Below, piece after piece: positions 9,288 to 18,418 of a DNA stretch of 64,000 bases; position 1 is the first letter of the stretch, and each line of letters opens with the position of its first letter. The notes under the pieces are model-generated. The model made no database searches. It was not told the DNA's origin and saw only the letters and a program-made list of their open reading frames with translations. A program made the position numbers and the translations under genes. Source of the DNA: Candidatus Poribacteria bacterium (GTDB taxonomy: Bacteria > Poribacteria > WGA-4E > WGA-3G); assembly GCA_026706025.1 (NCBI GenBank), contig JAPOZO010000030.1, positions 1-64,000 of the forward strand. Reading direction: 5' to 3'.

Positions 9288-10733
9288 ATGAAACTGCTAC
9301 TCATACGTTCTGGCTTGCCAACTTCAACCAAAATCTCTTTTCTCATCTTATTATCTGTATTTCTGGTCTGCATGTCACTGCCACTCGGTTGGAGTTCGGA
9401 AGATACCGGAAAAACAGTTGATGATAAAATTTTGGAGAGCCTCGCTCTCTTTTCAGATGTTTTGGCTTATGTCCAACAGTTACATCTTGATACGCCCGAC
9501 AGTAAAGAGATCATAGAAGGGGCGATCAAGGGAATGCTTCGCGAATTAGACCCATACAGTCAATTTATCCCGGATTACCTTGAATTTCAGACCCAGAACC
9601 AAGGTAAGTACGGCGGACTCGGTATGGTCATCGGTGTTCGAGAAGATATGTTGACCGTGGTTACGCCCTTTAAAAATAATCCGGCTGCGCTGGCTGGCGT
9701 TCAAAACGGGGACATTATCAGTCACATTGAAGGTGAATCTACAGCACCACTATCCTTGAGCGATGCTGTAGATCAGCTCCGCGGTGAACCCGGTACCTCT
9801 GTTTCTATTACAATTGTGCGTGAGAACGAAAGCCGTCCGATTGAACTTACGATTACCCGTGATGTCATCCGGATCCCGAGTGTTGAACACGATATTATCG
9901 GAGATAAAATCGGCTACATCAAAATTAATCAGTTTCTTCAGACAACAGCAAATGATGTTGATGAGGCACTTGCTGAGTTCAAGGCACAGCGTACCCGTGG
10001 CGTTATTCTTGACCTCCGCTCAAATCCGGGGGGGTTACTCTCTTCGGCTGTGAATATCGCGAGCGATTTCCTGACACCCGGTCAACTCGTTGTTTACAGT
10101 AAAGGACTGGAGTCCCGTGAGGATTTCCGAGCGGAAGGGATAAAAAGAGAAAACTTTCCACTAATTGTGCTTGTTAATGGTGGCAGCGCGAGTGCTTCTG
10201 AAATCGTTGCGGGTGCCGTAAAAGATCATGGGCGCGGGCTTGTCATGGGCGATAAGACCTTCGGCAAGGCATCTGTCCAACGCGTGTTCCAGTTGCGTAA
10301 TTCAAAAGCTGCCGTGAAATTAACCGTTGCACGTTACTATACACCGAACGACGTTGATATTGACAACGTCGGTATCATCCCGGATGTCGAGTCGGCATCG
10401 TTTAGTCGATCTGAAATACAGATGCAGTCGAAACTCAGAGATCACGAGAAGCTTAAAACCTTCATAGAAGAGAATGGCGACGATGTGTTAGAGAAACTCG
10501 CCGCTGCTGAACATGCCGCTCGTGATGATCTGAAAGCCGAAAAATTTCTACGGAGTTACCAACGCTTGAGCGATGCGCTTACCGAAGAGCAGATTGTTCT
10601 CAGTGATCTCGGTGTTAAATACGCGCTTGCTTTGATCACGGAAACATCCCGTGATGAACTGATGCACGATCCGCAGATCGTCGCCGCTATGAATCAGTTA
10701 AAGGTACTTGAGCTCTTCGGGAACCTAAACTAA
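9288..10733 (+). CDS. ctpA: S41 family carboxy-terminal processing protease (CtpA-like)
   Basis: CtpA/Prc proteases trim or degrade exported proteins from their C-terminus in the envelope. The 481 aa product has an uncleaved or signal-type hydrophobic N-terminus (about 12-30). It then has a PDZ domain (about 105-185, with YGGLGMVIG and [10 protein letters not shown]) and an S41 catalytic domain. The Ser-Lys dyad is S302 in SASASEI and K327 in [10 protein letters not shown], with the usual spacing of 25. [13 protein letters not shown] is the family hallmark. AGGAGGGA precedes the ATG. The C-terminal extension after residue 390 is helical and of unknown role. Confidence 0.93.
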   Translation: MKLLLIRSGLPTSTKISFLILLSVFLVCMSLPLGWSSEDTGKTVDDKILESLALFSDVLAYVQQLHLDTPDSKEIIEGAIKGMLRELDPYSQFIPDYLEFQTQNQGKYGGLGMVIGVREDMLTVVTPFKNNPAALAGVQNGDIISHIEGESTAPLSLSDAVDQLRGEPGTSVSITIVRENESRPIELTITRDVIRIPSVEHDIIGDKIGYIKINQFLQTTANDVDEALAEFKAQRTRGVILDLRSNPGGLLSSAVNIASDFLTPGQLVVYSKGLESREDFRAEGIKRENFPLIVLVNGGSASASEIVAGAVKDHGRGLVMGDKTFGKASVQRVFQLRNSKAAVKLTVARYYTPNDVDIDNVGIIPDVESASFSRSEIQMQSKLRDHEKLKTFIEENGDDVLEKLAAAEHAARDDLKAEKFLRSYQRLSDALTEEQIVLSDLGVKYALALITETSRDELMHDPQIVAAMNQLKVLELFGNLN

Positions 10734-10758
10734 TGCCAAAATTAATGGAGATAAGCTG

Positions 10759-12219
10759 ATGCCTGAAGTCCAAACACCGCTATCAAACTATATTGATAGC
10801 ACGTGGCAAAAATCAGCGACGGATGAACTGATTGATGTTACGAATCCAGCAACTGGGGAAGTCCTTGCCCAAGTCCCACTTTCACCTGCTGAGGAAGTGC
10901 ATCAAGCCGCCACTGCTGCCGCCGCTGCGCTCCACGAATGGCGACGTACCCCACCCGTCCAACGCATTCAATACCTCTTTGCCTTAAAAAATCTCTTGGA
11001 AGAAAATATTGACGACATCGCGAGAACGATTACCTTGGAGTGTGGGAAGACGCTTGACGAGGCAAAGGGTGAAATGCGACGCGCCATTGAAAACGTTGAG
11101 GTGGCGTGCGGGATCCCGACGCTCATGCAAGGCACGAACTTAGAGGATATCGCCACCGGTATTGATGAATTTATGATTCGTCAACCTGTTGGCGTATGTG
11201 CTGCAATCGCGCCTTTTAACTTTCCCGGAATGATTACCTTCTGGTTTTTACCGTATGCAATCGCTTGTGGTAACACCTACATCGTCAAACCCTCCGAAAA
11301 AGTACCGCTCACCATGCAAAAGGTGTTCCAACTGCTTGAGCAAACAGGGCTGCCGAAAGGTGTGGTTAACCTCGTTAATGGTGGACGCGAGACGGTAGAT
11401 GCCATCTTGACACATCCGGATATCCGCGGCATAAGTTTTGTCGGTGCCACTGAGACTGCAAAAGCCATCTATGCGAAAGCCGCCGCTAACGGGAAACGCG
11501 TCCAGTGTCAAGGCGGCGCGAAAAATCCGCTAATTATTCTTCCTGATGCTGAGCCGCAGTTCACTGTCAACGCGACAACGGAGAGCGCGTTTGGGTGTGC
11601 TGGTCAGCGGTGTCTCGCTGCATCCCTCGCACTGACTGTCGGGGGCGCACGCAATTGGTTTACAGAAGCCATCGCTGACACTGCTACGGATCGAGTTGTC
11701 GGAAACGGATTGGAGGAAGGGGTTGAAATGGGACCTGTCATCACTGCCGAAAGCAGAAAGCGAATTGAGGGACTCATTCAGGCAGGCACAGATGAAGGCG
11801 CGCAGATCCTCGTTGATGGTAGGTATCCGAGCATCTCCGGTGGTGAAAACGGTAATTTCATCCGTCCGACGATCCTCAACGGGCTTAACCCGGAAGGCGA
11901 GATCGCGAAGACGGAAATCTTCGGACCCGTTTTAGGGCTTATCCATGTTGAAACGATTGACGATGCTATCGCGCTTATCAATAGCGGCAGCTACGGCAAT
12001 ATGGCGTGTCTGTTTACGAGTAGCGGCGCGTCTGCCCGGAAGTTCCGCTATGAAGCAGAAATCGGAAATATCGGCATTAATATCGGGGTCGCTGCCCCGA
12101 TGGCGTTCTTCCCGTTCAGTGGTTGGAAGGATAGTTTCTTTGGAGACCTCCACGGTCAGAGCTGGGATGCTGTAGATTTCTTCACGCAGAAGAAAGTCGT
12201 CGTTGAACGCTGGGCGTAA
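10759..12219 (+). CDS. mmsA: Methylmalonate-semialdehyde dehydrogenase-type CoA-acylating aldehyde dehydrogenase
   Basis: MmsA-type enzymes oxidise methylmalonate or malonate semialdehyde to propionyl- or acetyl-CoA in valine, thymine or myo-inositol catabolism. The 486 aa product has the ALDH landmarks APFNFPGM, the cofactor-binding KPSEKVP, GGAKN in place of the usual general-base Glu motif, and catalytic C285 in GCAGQRC. Absence of the ELGGK glutamate is characteristic of the CoA-dependent MMSDH group. An IolE/IolG-like pair lies about 9.5 kb downstream, so an inositol route is possible. The ATG follows GGAGATAAGCTG. Confidence 0.88.
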   Translation: MPEVQTPLSNYIDSTWQKSATDELIDVTNPATGEVLAQVPLSPAEEVHQAATAAAAALHEWRRTPPVQRIQYLFALKNLLEENIDDIARTITLECGKTLDEAKGEMRRAIENVEVACGIPTLMQGTNLEDIATGIDEFMIRQPVGVCAAIAPFNFPGMITFWFLPYAIACGNTYIVKPSEKVPLTMQKVFQLLEQTGLPKGVVNLVNGGRETVDAILTHPDIRGISFVGATETAKAIYAKAAANGKRVQCQGGAKNPLIILPDAEPQFTVNATTESAFGCAGQRCLAASLALTVGGARNWFTEAIADTATDRVVGNGLEEGVEMGPVITAESRKRIEGLIQAGTDEGAQILVDGRYPSISGGENGNFIRPTILNGLNPEGEIAKTEIFGPVLGLIHVETIDDAIALINSGSYGNMACLFTSSGASARKFRYEAEIGNIGINIGVAAPMAFFPFSGWKDSFFGDLHGQSWDAVDFFTQKKVVVERWA

Positions 12220-12241
12220 CGCCGATTTTCACTGGCATGGT

Positions 12242-14134
12242 TTACCACGGATGCTTGTATGACGGTGCATTCACAAAACGCTCCATCCCCAATTCCAAAT
12301 CAATCTCTGTATTCGGCGGCAGTTGGACGCGGAGATACATACCATTGACTGGAACTGTTTGCACCGTCTCACCGGTATTGACGCGTGCTGAAGTGAAGTT
12401 ATGCTCACCCATCGCACCTGCCTGCATAATAACCTCTCTTGATGTTGTTTTATTAAGATTGACAAGCTGCAACCCCGTTGTATCCGCTGTCAGCTTGGTA
12501 ACCAATGCCCCGACATCCGGTGGGAGTCCGGGTCGTTTCTGCTGTACGTCAAAGTGCCGCAGCCGTGCCACGAGTAAACCGCCGTTGTAATGCGGCAACG
12601 GACCGCCACACGTCAGCTGAACGAGTCCTTCACATGTAACGGGGTTGCGCCGCTGGAAATAGGCATCCCCATAGTTTGCTGGATCTTCATCATCGTTTGC
12701 CATGAAGTCGAGCCGTGCCTGAACTTGGGAGATGTTGTGGTTAAGGATTGCTGCTGGGTATTCGGGATATTCACCCCGCATATACGCCAACCACGCACCG
12801 TCGTGTCCACCGCTATCCTTGATATGATGCCACGCGTTGATGTCGAATTTCGATCCCGTCTTTTTCGAGATTTTCGCTGCGCGTTCTTGATCCGCTGAAG
12901 CCATTGACATTGCCCATAGATGCGCGACATCTGAGGCGTGCATCGGCATGAATTCAAACCAACCGTCTACTTGCAGAGCCGTTCCATCCGCGTTTGTAAT
13001 CGGGTATTGTAACCACGCCCCCGGGACGTAATTAACCTTACCCGGATCCCCGTACTTCTGTGGGACGTAAAGCAGGTCATCCTTCTCAATACCGCGTTGA
13101 ATTAAAACATCAATCTGTGAGCGCGGAAAATCGAGATACGCTAAATCTCGCCAGAGCAACATCGCATTCTGCGCAGCGATACCTACCGCTTGCCCAACGC
13201 TATGCCATCCATGCGGCCAACTCCATCCGTAGTAAGAGCCGTACCATTTACCGTCTATATGTTCACCAATCTTACCTGAGAGTCCGACATTATCGGGGAC
13301 GATACCACCATTTTCCGCTGTACGTTCTATCCATGCATCAACATATTCCTGTACCCACGCTTTGTATTTTTCTTCACCAGTCAATAAGTATGCATTGGTA
13401 GCAAGGGTCGTAGCAGCGAGGTTGACGATTGTGTCTCCTGCGCCTTGCCGTTCACGGATGCGTTGTCCCATGCGCGTGCGCAGTGCCTCATTTTCCCTGA
13501 CGGCTTCATGGCTCCTGCCTCCCGGTATATCGTAAAACGGCATGTTGTAGCCGTCCCAGGGCCAATATGGATGTCCAGCAAAAGCCCAGAACGCTGGTCC
13601 CTTACTCCCATTCATAGCGCACTTGATAATTTTATGTTCTGCATCATAGTTTTGTGCGTCCGGGTCTTCGTTCATGAAGAACCCAGCAAACCGTTTTGCC
13701 CGTTCCAGGTGCTTAGCGTTTGACGGGTCTGCCATGCAGAGCATGTAAAAGAGGTAGTTCCCTTCGCCTTGATGAAACCAGTCATAACCGGGTTGGTATT
13801 CTTTCACCACCATCGGGTAACCGTGACCGGAACCATACCGCGCCATATCGTTTGTGATGACATCGAATTCCGTGTCTGCGTCAATCAAGAATTGCGCATC
13901 GCCACCGAGGATATAAAAAAGCGGCCAGTTATGGAAACTCTCATAAGCATCATCAAGTCCGTCAATGCTCTGAAAATCTGGATGTGTTGGCCAATACAAC
14001 GTTCCATCTGGACGTGTGTATCTCTTCAAAACCTGCGGAGCCGCGTCATTGATTTTATTAATCAGTTCACGTTCAAGGACGGCCCACGTTGGTGGTGTCT
14101 GGAGTTGTGTCTGTGCTTCAATCGTTGGGAACAT
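12242..14134 (-). CDS. Predicted alpha/alpha-barrel (six-hairpin-like) protein, possibly carbohydrate-active
   Basis: I cannot name the family with certainty. The 630 aa product has no signal peptide. It is rich in Trp, Tyr, His and Gly motifs typical of alpha/alpha-toroid glycosidases and lyases: DDAYESFHNWPLFYILGG near 60, GYDWFHQGEGNYLFYMLCMA near 115, FAGHPYWPWDGYNMP, WYGSYYGWSWPHGWHSVGQA near 295. The last ~120 residues look like a beta-sandwich (LVKLTADTTGLQLVNLNKTT...). A heparinase II/III-like or unsaturated-glycan hydrolase is possible but unproven. The start has AGGAG at good spacing. It is convergent with mmsA, 22 bp between their stops. Confidence 0.75.
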   Translation of the reverse strand: MFPTIEAQTQLQTPPTWAVLERELINKINDAAPQVLKRYTRPDGTLYWPTHPDFQSIDGLDDAYESFHNWPLFYILGGDAQFLIDADTEFDVITNDMARYGSGHGYPMVVKEYQPGYDWFHQGEGNYLFYMLCMADPSNAKHLERAKRFAGFFMNEDPDAQNYDAEHKIIKCAMNGSKGPAFWAFAGHPYWPWDGYNMPFYDIPGGRSHEAVRENEALRTRMGQRIRERQGAGDTIVNLAATTLATNAYLLTGEEKYKAWVQEYVDAWIERTAENGGIVPDNVGLSGKIGEHIDGKWYGSYYGWSWPHGWHSVGQAVGIAAQNAMLLWRDLAYLDFPRSQIDVLIQRGIEKDDLLYVPQKYGDPGKVNYVPGAWLQYPITNADGTALQVDGWFEFMPMHASDVAHLWAMSMASADQERAAKISKKTGSKFDINAWHHIKDSGGHDGAWLAYMRGEYPEYPAAILNHNISQVQARLDFMANDDEDPANYGDAYFQRRNPVTCEGLVQLTCGGPLPHYNGGLLVARLRHFDVQQKRPGLPPDVGALVTKLTADTTGLQLVNLNKTTSREVIMQAGAMGEHNFTSARVNTGETVQTVPVNGMYLRVQLPPNTEIDLELGMERFVNAPSYKHPW

Positions 14135-14235
14135 CGTCTCTTTGCTCCTAATAGAAGTATGAAGTCTTTAGGTTGCAGTTGGTTGTAGTATATCATATTT
14201 TTATGTGTTCGTGAAATTTATGTTTTGCCTATCAG

Positions 14236-14459
14236 CAGGGCTATTTAGTTTTCGGTTTTTTCGTTCAATTTTAGACCTCCGGGGTCCCCACCCATTACTG
14301 GAAAGAGGACAAGGTTGAACGTCTTATCATCGCTCCACTAGCACGCCGGGGTCCCCACCCGTTACTGGAAAGAGGACCCGGTAGGTGCGGTTTCCTAACC
14401 GCACCGGATCCTGAAAAAGGACGAGAAACTCCATAATTTCTTAAAACTGAATGGCTCTG
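14236..14459 (+). mobile_element. MITE-like palindromic element 1
   Basis: The left end CAGGGCTATTTAGTTTT and right end AAAACTGAATGGCTCTG are imperfect inverted repeats about 224 bp apart. The element encodes no protein. It contains a 32-bp direct repeat pair (14279-14377) and the TGCGGTT/AACCGCA palindrome (14378-14407). Related elements with the same ends are at 25289-25434 and 54235-54380. Structure suggests a non-autonomous mobile element, but no target-site duplication is clear. Confidence 0.65.
14279..14377 (+). repeat. 32-bp repeat pair separated by 35 bp (CRISPR-like unit)
   Basis: A 32-bp sequence beginning CCGGGGTCCCCACCC and ending TTACTGGAAAGAGGAC occurs at 14279-14310 and 14346-14377 with one mismatch. 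The 35 bp between them are unique. The dimensions and the inner GGGGTCCCC palindrome resemble a one-spacer CRISPR unit. There are only two repeats, and no cas gene is in the window. A simple direct duplication inside the mobile element is equally likely. Confidence 0.5.
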
Positions 14460-14476
14460 TGTCTATCAGAAACAAT

Positions 14477-14506
14477 TTGCGATTTCAACGTGTATTATGG
14501 TATAAT
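14477..14506 (+). promoter_or_regulatory. Candidate promoter of the accessory island's first gene
   Basis: TTGCGA (14477-14482) and a perfect TATAAT (14501-14506) are 18 bp apart, 87 bp before the ATG at 14593. They lie just beyond the right end of MITE-like element 1. Confidence 0.5.
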
Positions 14507-14592
14507 TGCGTGTAGGTAATTATCCAGCAAATAGGGTTTGGATGTAAATGTGAAAACGGATATGCCATATACATGGTTCCCGGAGACAGAGA

Positions 14593-15063
14593 ATGGACAT
14601 CTTAGAGGTGACAGATCCTGAGATTTATGAGCTTGGGACTAAAAAACTTACAGAGCAAATGGGTACGACGTATACCACGCAGTTTCTCCAGAAATGCAAA
14701 CCACGCGACTATGATTACACTGCTGAGCGACATAAATGGCTAGCTGATGACCCGGATATCCTCACGATGGCAAAGCAGATTCAAGAGACAAAAGTGTTGC
14801 AAGCAAAGGAAGAACGCGTTAAAGCTGAAAGAATTGCCGCGTGGCGAAGTGGTTTATTAGAACTCACCGATATTGAGGTCTATGAACTCGGGCTTAAAAT
14901 CCTTGCCGATGACCTTGGTGCTTACGGGTTGTTGCAGTTCATCACGCAGCATTTCAAACAACTCAATAGTGATCAACCTATTGACAAGCCGCAGCCCCAG
15001 TCAGATAATGATATTAGTTTGGCACAGACTGAACAGGTGCCAACAACCGAACCACACGATTAG
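14593..15063 (+). CDS. Small protein with an internal tandem duplication, antitoxin-like context
   Basis: The function is not known. The 156 aa product consists of two related halves: residues 1-~45 (LEVTDPEIYELGTKKLTEQM, then TTQFLQ) and ~93-130 (LELTDIEVYELGLKILADDL, then LLQFI). The first half continues with a DYDYTAERHKWL motif, which I recall from single-domain proteins of cyanobacteria and other environmental bacteria that often sit beside toxin-like genes. The ATG is preceded by CCGGAGA. Three further genes follow closely, suggesting an operon into the FRG-TPR gene. Confidence 0.65.
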   Translation: MDILEVTDPEIYELGTKKLTEQMGTTYTTQFLQKCKPRDYDYTAERHKWLADDPDILTMAKQIQETKVLQAKEERVKAERIAAWRSGLLELTDIEVYELGLKILADDLGAYGLLQFITQHFKQLNSDQPIDKPQPQSDNDISLAQTEQVPTTEPHD

Positions 15064-15084
15064 CGGGTGATGGAGAGCCAGACA

Positions 15085-15291
15085 ATGAAACAGAATAAAT
15101 TTCCACCTGGCTGGAATGAAGAACGCGTGCAGAGCGTCATTGATTATTACGAAAATCAGACCGAAGATGAAGCCGTCGCTGAAGATGAAGCTGCATCGCA
15201 GAATGAATTCGGCATGTTGATAGAAGTCCTTGCGGAATTGGGACCCGCGGTTTGCGAGTGGATACTTGCGTCCTTAATTGATAATCAGTGA
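15085..15291 (+). CDS. Small acidic antitoxin-like protein
   Basis: The 68 aa product opens PPGWNEERVQSVIDYYENQT and is followed by DEAVAEDEAA. This pattern is recurrent in small environmental-bacterial proteins thought to be antitoxins; that link is from memory and is not proven here. The C-terminus is a hydrophobic helix (FGMLIEVLAELGPAVCEWIL). I start at ATG 15085 because GGAGAG lies 8 bp upstream; GTG 15067 and ATG 15070 are weaker. No obvious toxin is adjacent, as the next gene encodes an FRG-TPR protein 20 bp downstream. Confidence 0.6.
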   Translation: MKQNKFPPGWNEERVQSVIDYYENQTEDEAVAEDEAASQNEFGMLIEVLAELGPAVCEWILASLIDNQ

Positions 15292-15311
15292 ATAGGAGCA
15301 CACAGCACATA

Positions 15312-17288
15312 ATGAACGACAAATCCGATTCTCAAAATGAACTCAATAGGGTTTTGGAAAAAATTCAAGAAATAGTTGAAAAATCTGCTGACGGAGACTA
15401 CATCTATCGCGGTGAACCTGAATGTTATCCTAAAATCTCTTCAAATCTCTATCGCGAGCACCCGCGTCCAGAAGCGGAAGATTTTGAGATAGAGATTTCT
15501 CAGGCAAAAATTCTGGAAGAAGTGAAAACATATATCGGCAAGACAGACCCAATTGACGAAACAGACGAAATTGAAATTCTAACTGAACTCCAGCACTTTG
15601 GGGGAAAAACTAACCTAATTGACTTTACAGAAGACTATCTCATTGCCTTATTTTTTGCCTGTGATGGTGCCCATGAAAAATCCGGTAGAGTTATTTTGCT
15701 CAAAACGGAATCGGTAGATTACGAAATTAAGAAACCTCGGAGGACGATTAATCGTGTTGAATCTCAGAAAAGTATCTTTGTTCAATCACCCAAAGGTTTT
15801 ATTGAACCCAGCAATCAAATTGTTATCCCAGCAAAGCTTAAAGACCTTTTACTAAACTACCTGCGAAAATATCACAGAATATCAGTTGAAACTGTCTATA
15901 ACGACCTCCACGGATTTATTAGGCGGAGTGCTTACGCGGAATTTCTTAAAGGTTTATCCTGTCAAACTAGGGTGGATGAAGCTAATACTGAAAAAGAAAA
16001 ACAAGAACTTTCTGAAGATGCTATTAAACATTATACCGAAGCTTTACGACTCAAGCCAGGATATCCCGAGGCCTATAACAATCGTGGCAATTCTTATCGT
16101 TATATCAACGAACATGACCTTGCTATACAAGACTATAATAGGGCTTTACAATTCAAACCAGACCTTGCCCAAGCCTATGTTAATCGCATTATTGTCTATT
16201 ACCATAAAGCCGAGTACAGTCTAGTTGTTGAAAACTGTACTAAATTAATACAATTGAAACCAGGATCTGCTTGGTCCTACTCTCGACGTGCTGCTGCCTA
16301 CGAGCAACAAGGGAACTATAACCAAGCAATCAGAGACTATGATCAGGTTTTACAACTGACTCCAGATCACTCTCAAACATATCTCAGACGCGGTTTTGCC
16401 TATGATAGCATAGGTAAGCAGGATCTTGCAATCGCTAACTACAGCGAAGCTATAAAACACGACCCAGAGTTTGCTCAGGCATATTGCAGCCGAGGCCTAA
16501 TTTACTATGATAAAGATGCTCTTGAAAAGGCAATTGCTGACTACAGCGAAGCTATAAAACACGACCCAGAGCTTGCTCAGGCATATTATAATCGCGGTAT
16601 TGCTTATCGAAAAAAAGGCAAGGATAATATTGCTATCAAGGACTATAACACGGTAATACAACTAAAGCCGGATCTTGCCGAAGTTTATAACGAGCGCGGT
16701 GTTGTTTACAGCGAAAATGGCTACGTTGATCTAGCAATGCAAGACTATAATATGGCAATAGAAATTAAGTCGGACTTTGCTGAAGCATATAATAATCGAG
16801 GTATTGCTTATTGCAAAAAGGGCGAACATGACGCGGCGATCAGTGACTATAATATGGCGATAGAACTAGATACTGATGATTACTATGCCTATAACAATCG
16901 CGGCATCACTTACAATGCAAAAAGTGAACATAATAGAGCTATCCAAGACTACACCATGGCAATAAAATTGAAACCAAACCTCTCCGAAGCTTATACTAAT
17001 CGTGCTCTATCTTACTTCTGTGTAGGAAAAACTAATTTGGCTATTGAAGACTTTAATAAGAGTATAAAACTAGATCCCAAGTTTGCATTGGCCTACTGCA
17101 AACGCGGTGAAGTATGGTTACACCTGAAAGAATGGGAAAGAGTCAGAGCAGACCTAACTTTTGCCAAGAAGAATGGTGTCGATATTATCGCTTCATTTCA
17201 TAATGACTACGAAAGCGTTGAAGACTTTGAGAAAAGAAATGATGTTCAGTTACCGGAAGACATCAAGGCAATGTTGAGGCAGCGGTGA
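15312..17288 (+). CDS. FRG-domain protein with long TPR array
   Basis: The 658 aa product has an N-terminal FRG domain (about residues 30-215). It carries the domain's hallmarks YIYRGEPECYPKISS, LQHFGGKTNLIDFT and ALFFACDG. A basic linker follows, then about 11 tetratricopeptide repeats (about 230-620) of the YNNRGIAY...KGEHDAAI type. FRG domains are often found in mobile or defence loci, but their activity is not well defined. TPRs mediate protein binding. ATG 15312 is chosen over GTG 15288 because AGGAG lies at 15294. Two TPRs are nearly identical at DNA level (16440-16484 and 16542-16586). The stop overlaps the start of the broken relative. Confidence 0.85.
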   Translation: MNDKSDSQNELNRVLEKIQEIVEKSADGDYIYRGEPECYPKISSNLYREHPRPEAEDFEIEISQAKILEEVKTYIGKTDPIDETDEIEILTELQHFGGKTNLIDFTEDYLIALFFACDGAHEKSGRVILLKTESVDYEIKKPRRTINRVESQKSIFVQSPKGFIEPSNQIVIPAKLKDLLLNYLRKYHRISVETVYNDLHGFIRRSAYAEFLKGLSCQTRVDEANTEKEKQELSEDAIKHYTEALRLKPGYPEAYNNRGNSYRYINEHDLAIQDYNRALQFKPDLAQAYVNRIIVYYHKAEYSLVVENCTKLIQLKPGSAWSYSRRAAAYEQQGNYNQAIRDYDQVLQLTPDHSQTYLRRGFAYDSIGKQDLAIANYSEAIKHDPEFAQAYCSRGLIYYDKDALEKAIADYSEAIKHDPELAQAYYNRGIAYRKKGKDNIAIKDYNTVIQLKPDLAEVYNERGVVYSENGYVDLAMQDYNMAIEIKSDFAEAYNNRGIAYCKKGEHDAAISDYNMAIELDTDDYYAYNNRGITYNAKSEHNRAIQDYTMAIKLKPNLSEAYTNRALSYFCVGKTNLAIEDFNKSIKLDPKFALAYCKRGEVWLHLKEWERVRADLTFAKKNGVDIIASFHNDYESVEDFEKRNDVQLPEDIKAMLRQR

Positions 17289-17710
17289 ATCTGAAACCCA
17301 AATCTGCCTTTTCTAACAGGGAGTTTGATGAAGTGGTAACTCACAAACCTAAAGATACCGAGTCATATTACAATCGTGGCATCGCTTACTACGAAAAACG
17401 TGAGTATGATAAAGCCATCGCAGACTTTAGCGAGGTCATAAAGCGCAACTCCGATCATGCCGATGCCTATTACAATCGCGGCAATGCTTATTGCGATGAG
17501 GTTGATTGTGATAAAGCCATCGCAGACTACACCTATCGCGGTGAACGTGAATGTTATTCCAAAGTTTCCTTAAGTCTCTATGGGGAAAATCCAAATCCAG
17601 GGGCGGAAGATTTTGATATGGAAATTACTGAACGGACATGGAGAATGCCCAAAGCGCGCCCTCTCGTTGTTCTAAATCTGAAAGGGACATTGTATGGCAA
17701 AAACGATTAA
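17285..17710 (+). pseudogene. Scrambled remnant of a second TPR/FRG gene
   Basis: The open frame (141 codons from GTG 17285) holds about two TPRs (YYNRGIAYYEKREYDKAIAD and a second copy). It then jumps straight into an FRG N-terminus (YTYRGERECYSKVSLSLYGE, GAEDFDMEI) that stops after ~35 residues and continues in unrelated sequence. The order TPR then FRG is the reverse of the upstream intact gene. The FRG piece closely resembles that gene's start (YIYRGEPECYPKIS). This is best explained as the fused remains of a tandem FRG-TPR copy. It may still be translated, since it starts at the upstream stop (GTGA). Confidence 0.7.
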
Positions 17711-18272
17711 AAAGTTCATAATGGAATTCTTTATGAACAATCCGAATGAAGAGTTCAAACCGGGGGACGTTGACAAATGGGTAACAGCACAACGAGAAAA
17801 AATAGGAGAGCCCGCCGAAGACGTTAAGAGAGCTCTCAGAGAGCTTGGTTTAAAAGGAAGATTATTTAGACCTCGACGCGGCATCTATATGTATGTCCCA
17901 AACCAAGACAACGAGAGAAAATTGCAGGATTTTTCGCCAGCAGTTAAGCAGGATATTCTCAAAAAATACAATTATCGGTGTGCTGTCTGTGGTCAAGGGA
18001 AAGAGGACGGTGTTGAAATTGCTGTTGACCACAAGACTCCAAGAGAAAAAGGTGGCACAAATGACATTGAAAACGGGCAAATCCTCTGCACCAGACACAA
18101 CAACTTGAAGAAAACCTACTCACAGACGGAAGCTGGCAAACGGGTTTTCATAGATATATACAACACCGCAGTGGCAAGTAACGACCAGCCAATGATCGCA
18201 TTCTGCCAGTCTGTTTTTGACGCGTATGACGAACACCATGTCAACGGACACATAGAGCGTCCTGATAAATAG
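17694..18272 (+). CDS. HNH endonuclease 1, probable restriction enzyme
   Basis: The 192 aa product has an N-terminal helical, winged-helix-like part (1-80) that probably contacts DNA. A zinc-stabilised HNH nuclease follows: C96-x2-C99, D112-H113 and C132-x2-H135, then the conserved tail SQTEAGKRVFIDIY and VNGHIERPD. It is clearly paralogous to the 192 aa protein at 19203; the two share starts (MAKTI), length and tail. With the methyltransferase between them it forms a likely type II restriction-modification locus. Its start lies inside the preceding remnant frame. Cleavage specificity cannot be read from sequence. Confidence 0.82.
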   Translation: MAKTIKKFIMEFFMNNPNEEFKPGDVDKWVTAQREKIGEPAEDVKRALRELGLKGRLFRPRRGIYMYVPNQDNERKLQDFSPAVKQDILKKYNYRCAVCGQGKEDGVEIAVDHKTPREKGGTNDIENGQILCTRHNNLKKTYSQTEAGKRVFIDIYNTAVASNDQPMIAFCQSVFDAYDEHHVNGHIERPDK

Positions 18273-18313
18273 GAGAAAGGTTCGATTTTCTACTTCTGCC
18301 TTCTCGATTTTTC

Positions 18314-18343
18314 TTTACATACTTTATGTTGGTGTGGTATATT
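18314..18343 (+). promoter_or_regulatory. Candidate promoter of the methyltransferase
   Basis: TTTACA (18314-18319) and TATATT (18338-18343) are 18 bp apart and sit in the gap between HNH endonuclease 1 and the methyltransferase. A separate promoter here would allow the methylase and second nuclease to be expressed independently of the first nuclease. Confidence 0.5.
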
Positions 18344-18418
18344 AATTCGGTAGAATACATTAGCACGGTCTTACCTATAGAACCTTCCAACACCTACCTT
18401 AGTACATAGGAGATAGAT

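Noticed and set aside
14279-14377. Annotated as a true CRISPR array
   Set aside because: Only two repeats and one spacer with no cas genes in the window; listed as a CRISPR-like repeat pair instead.
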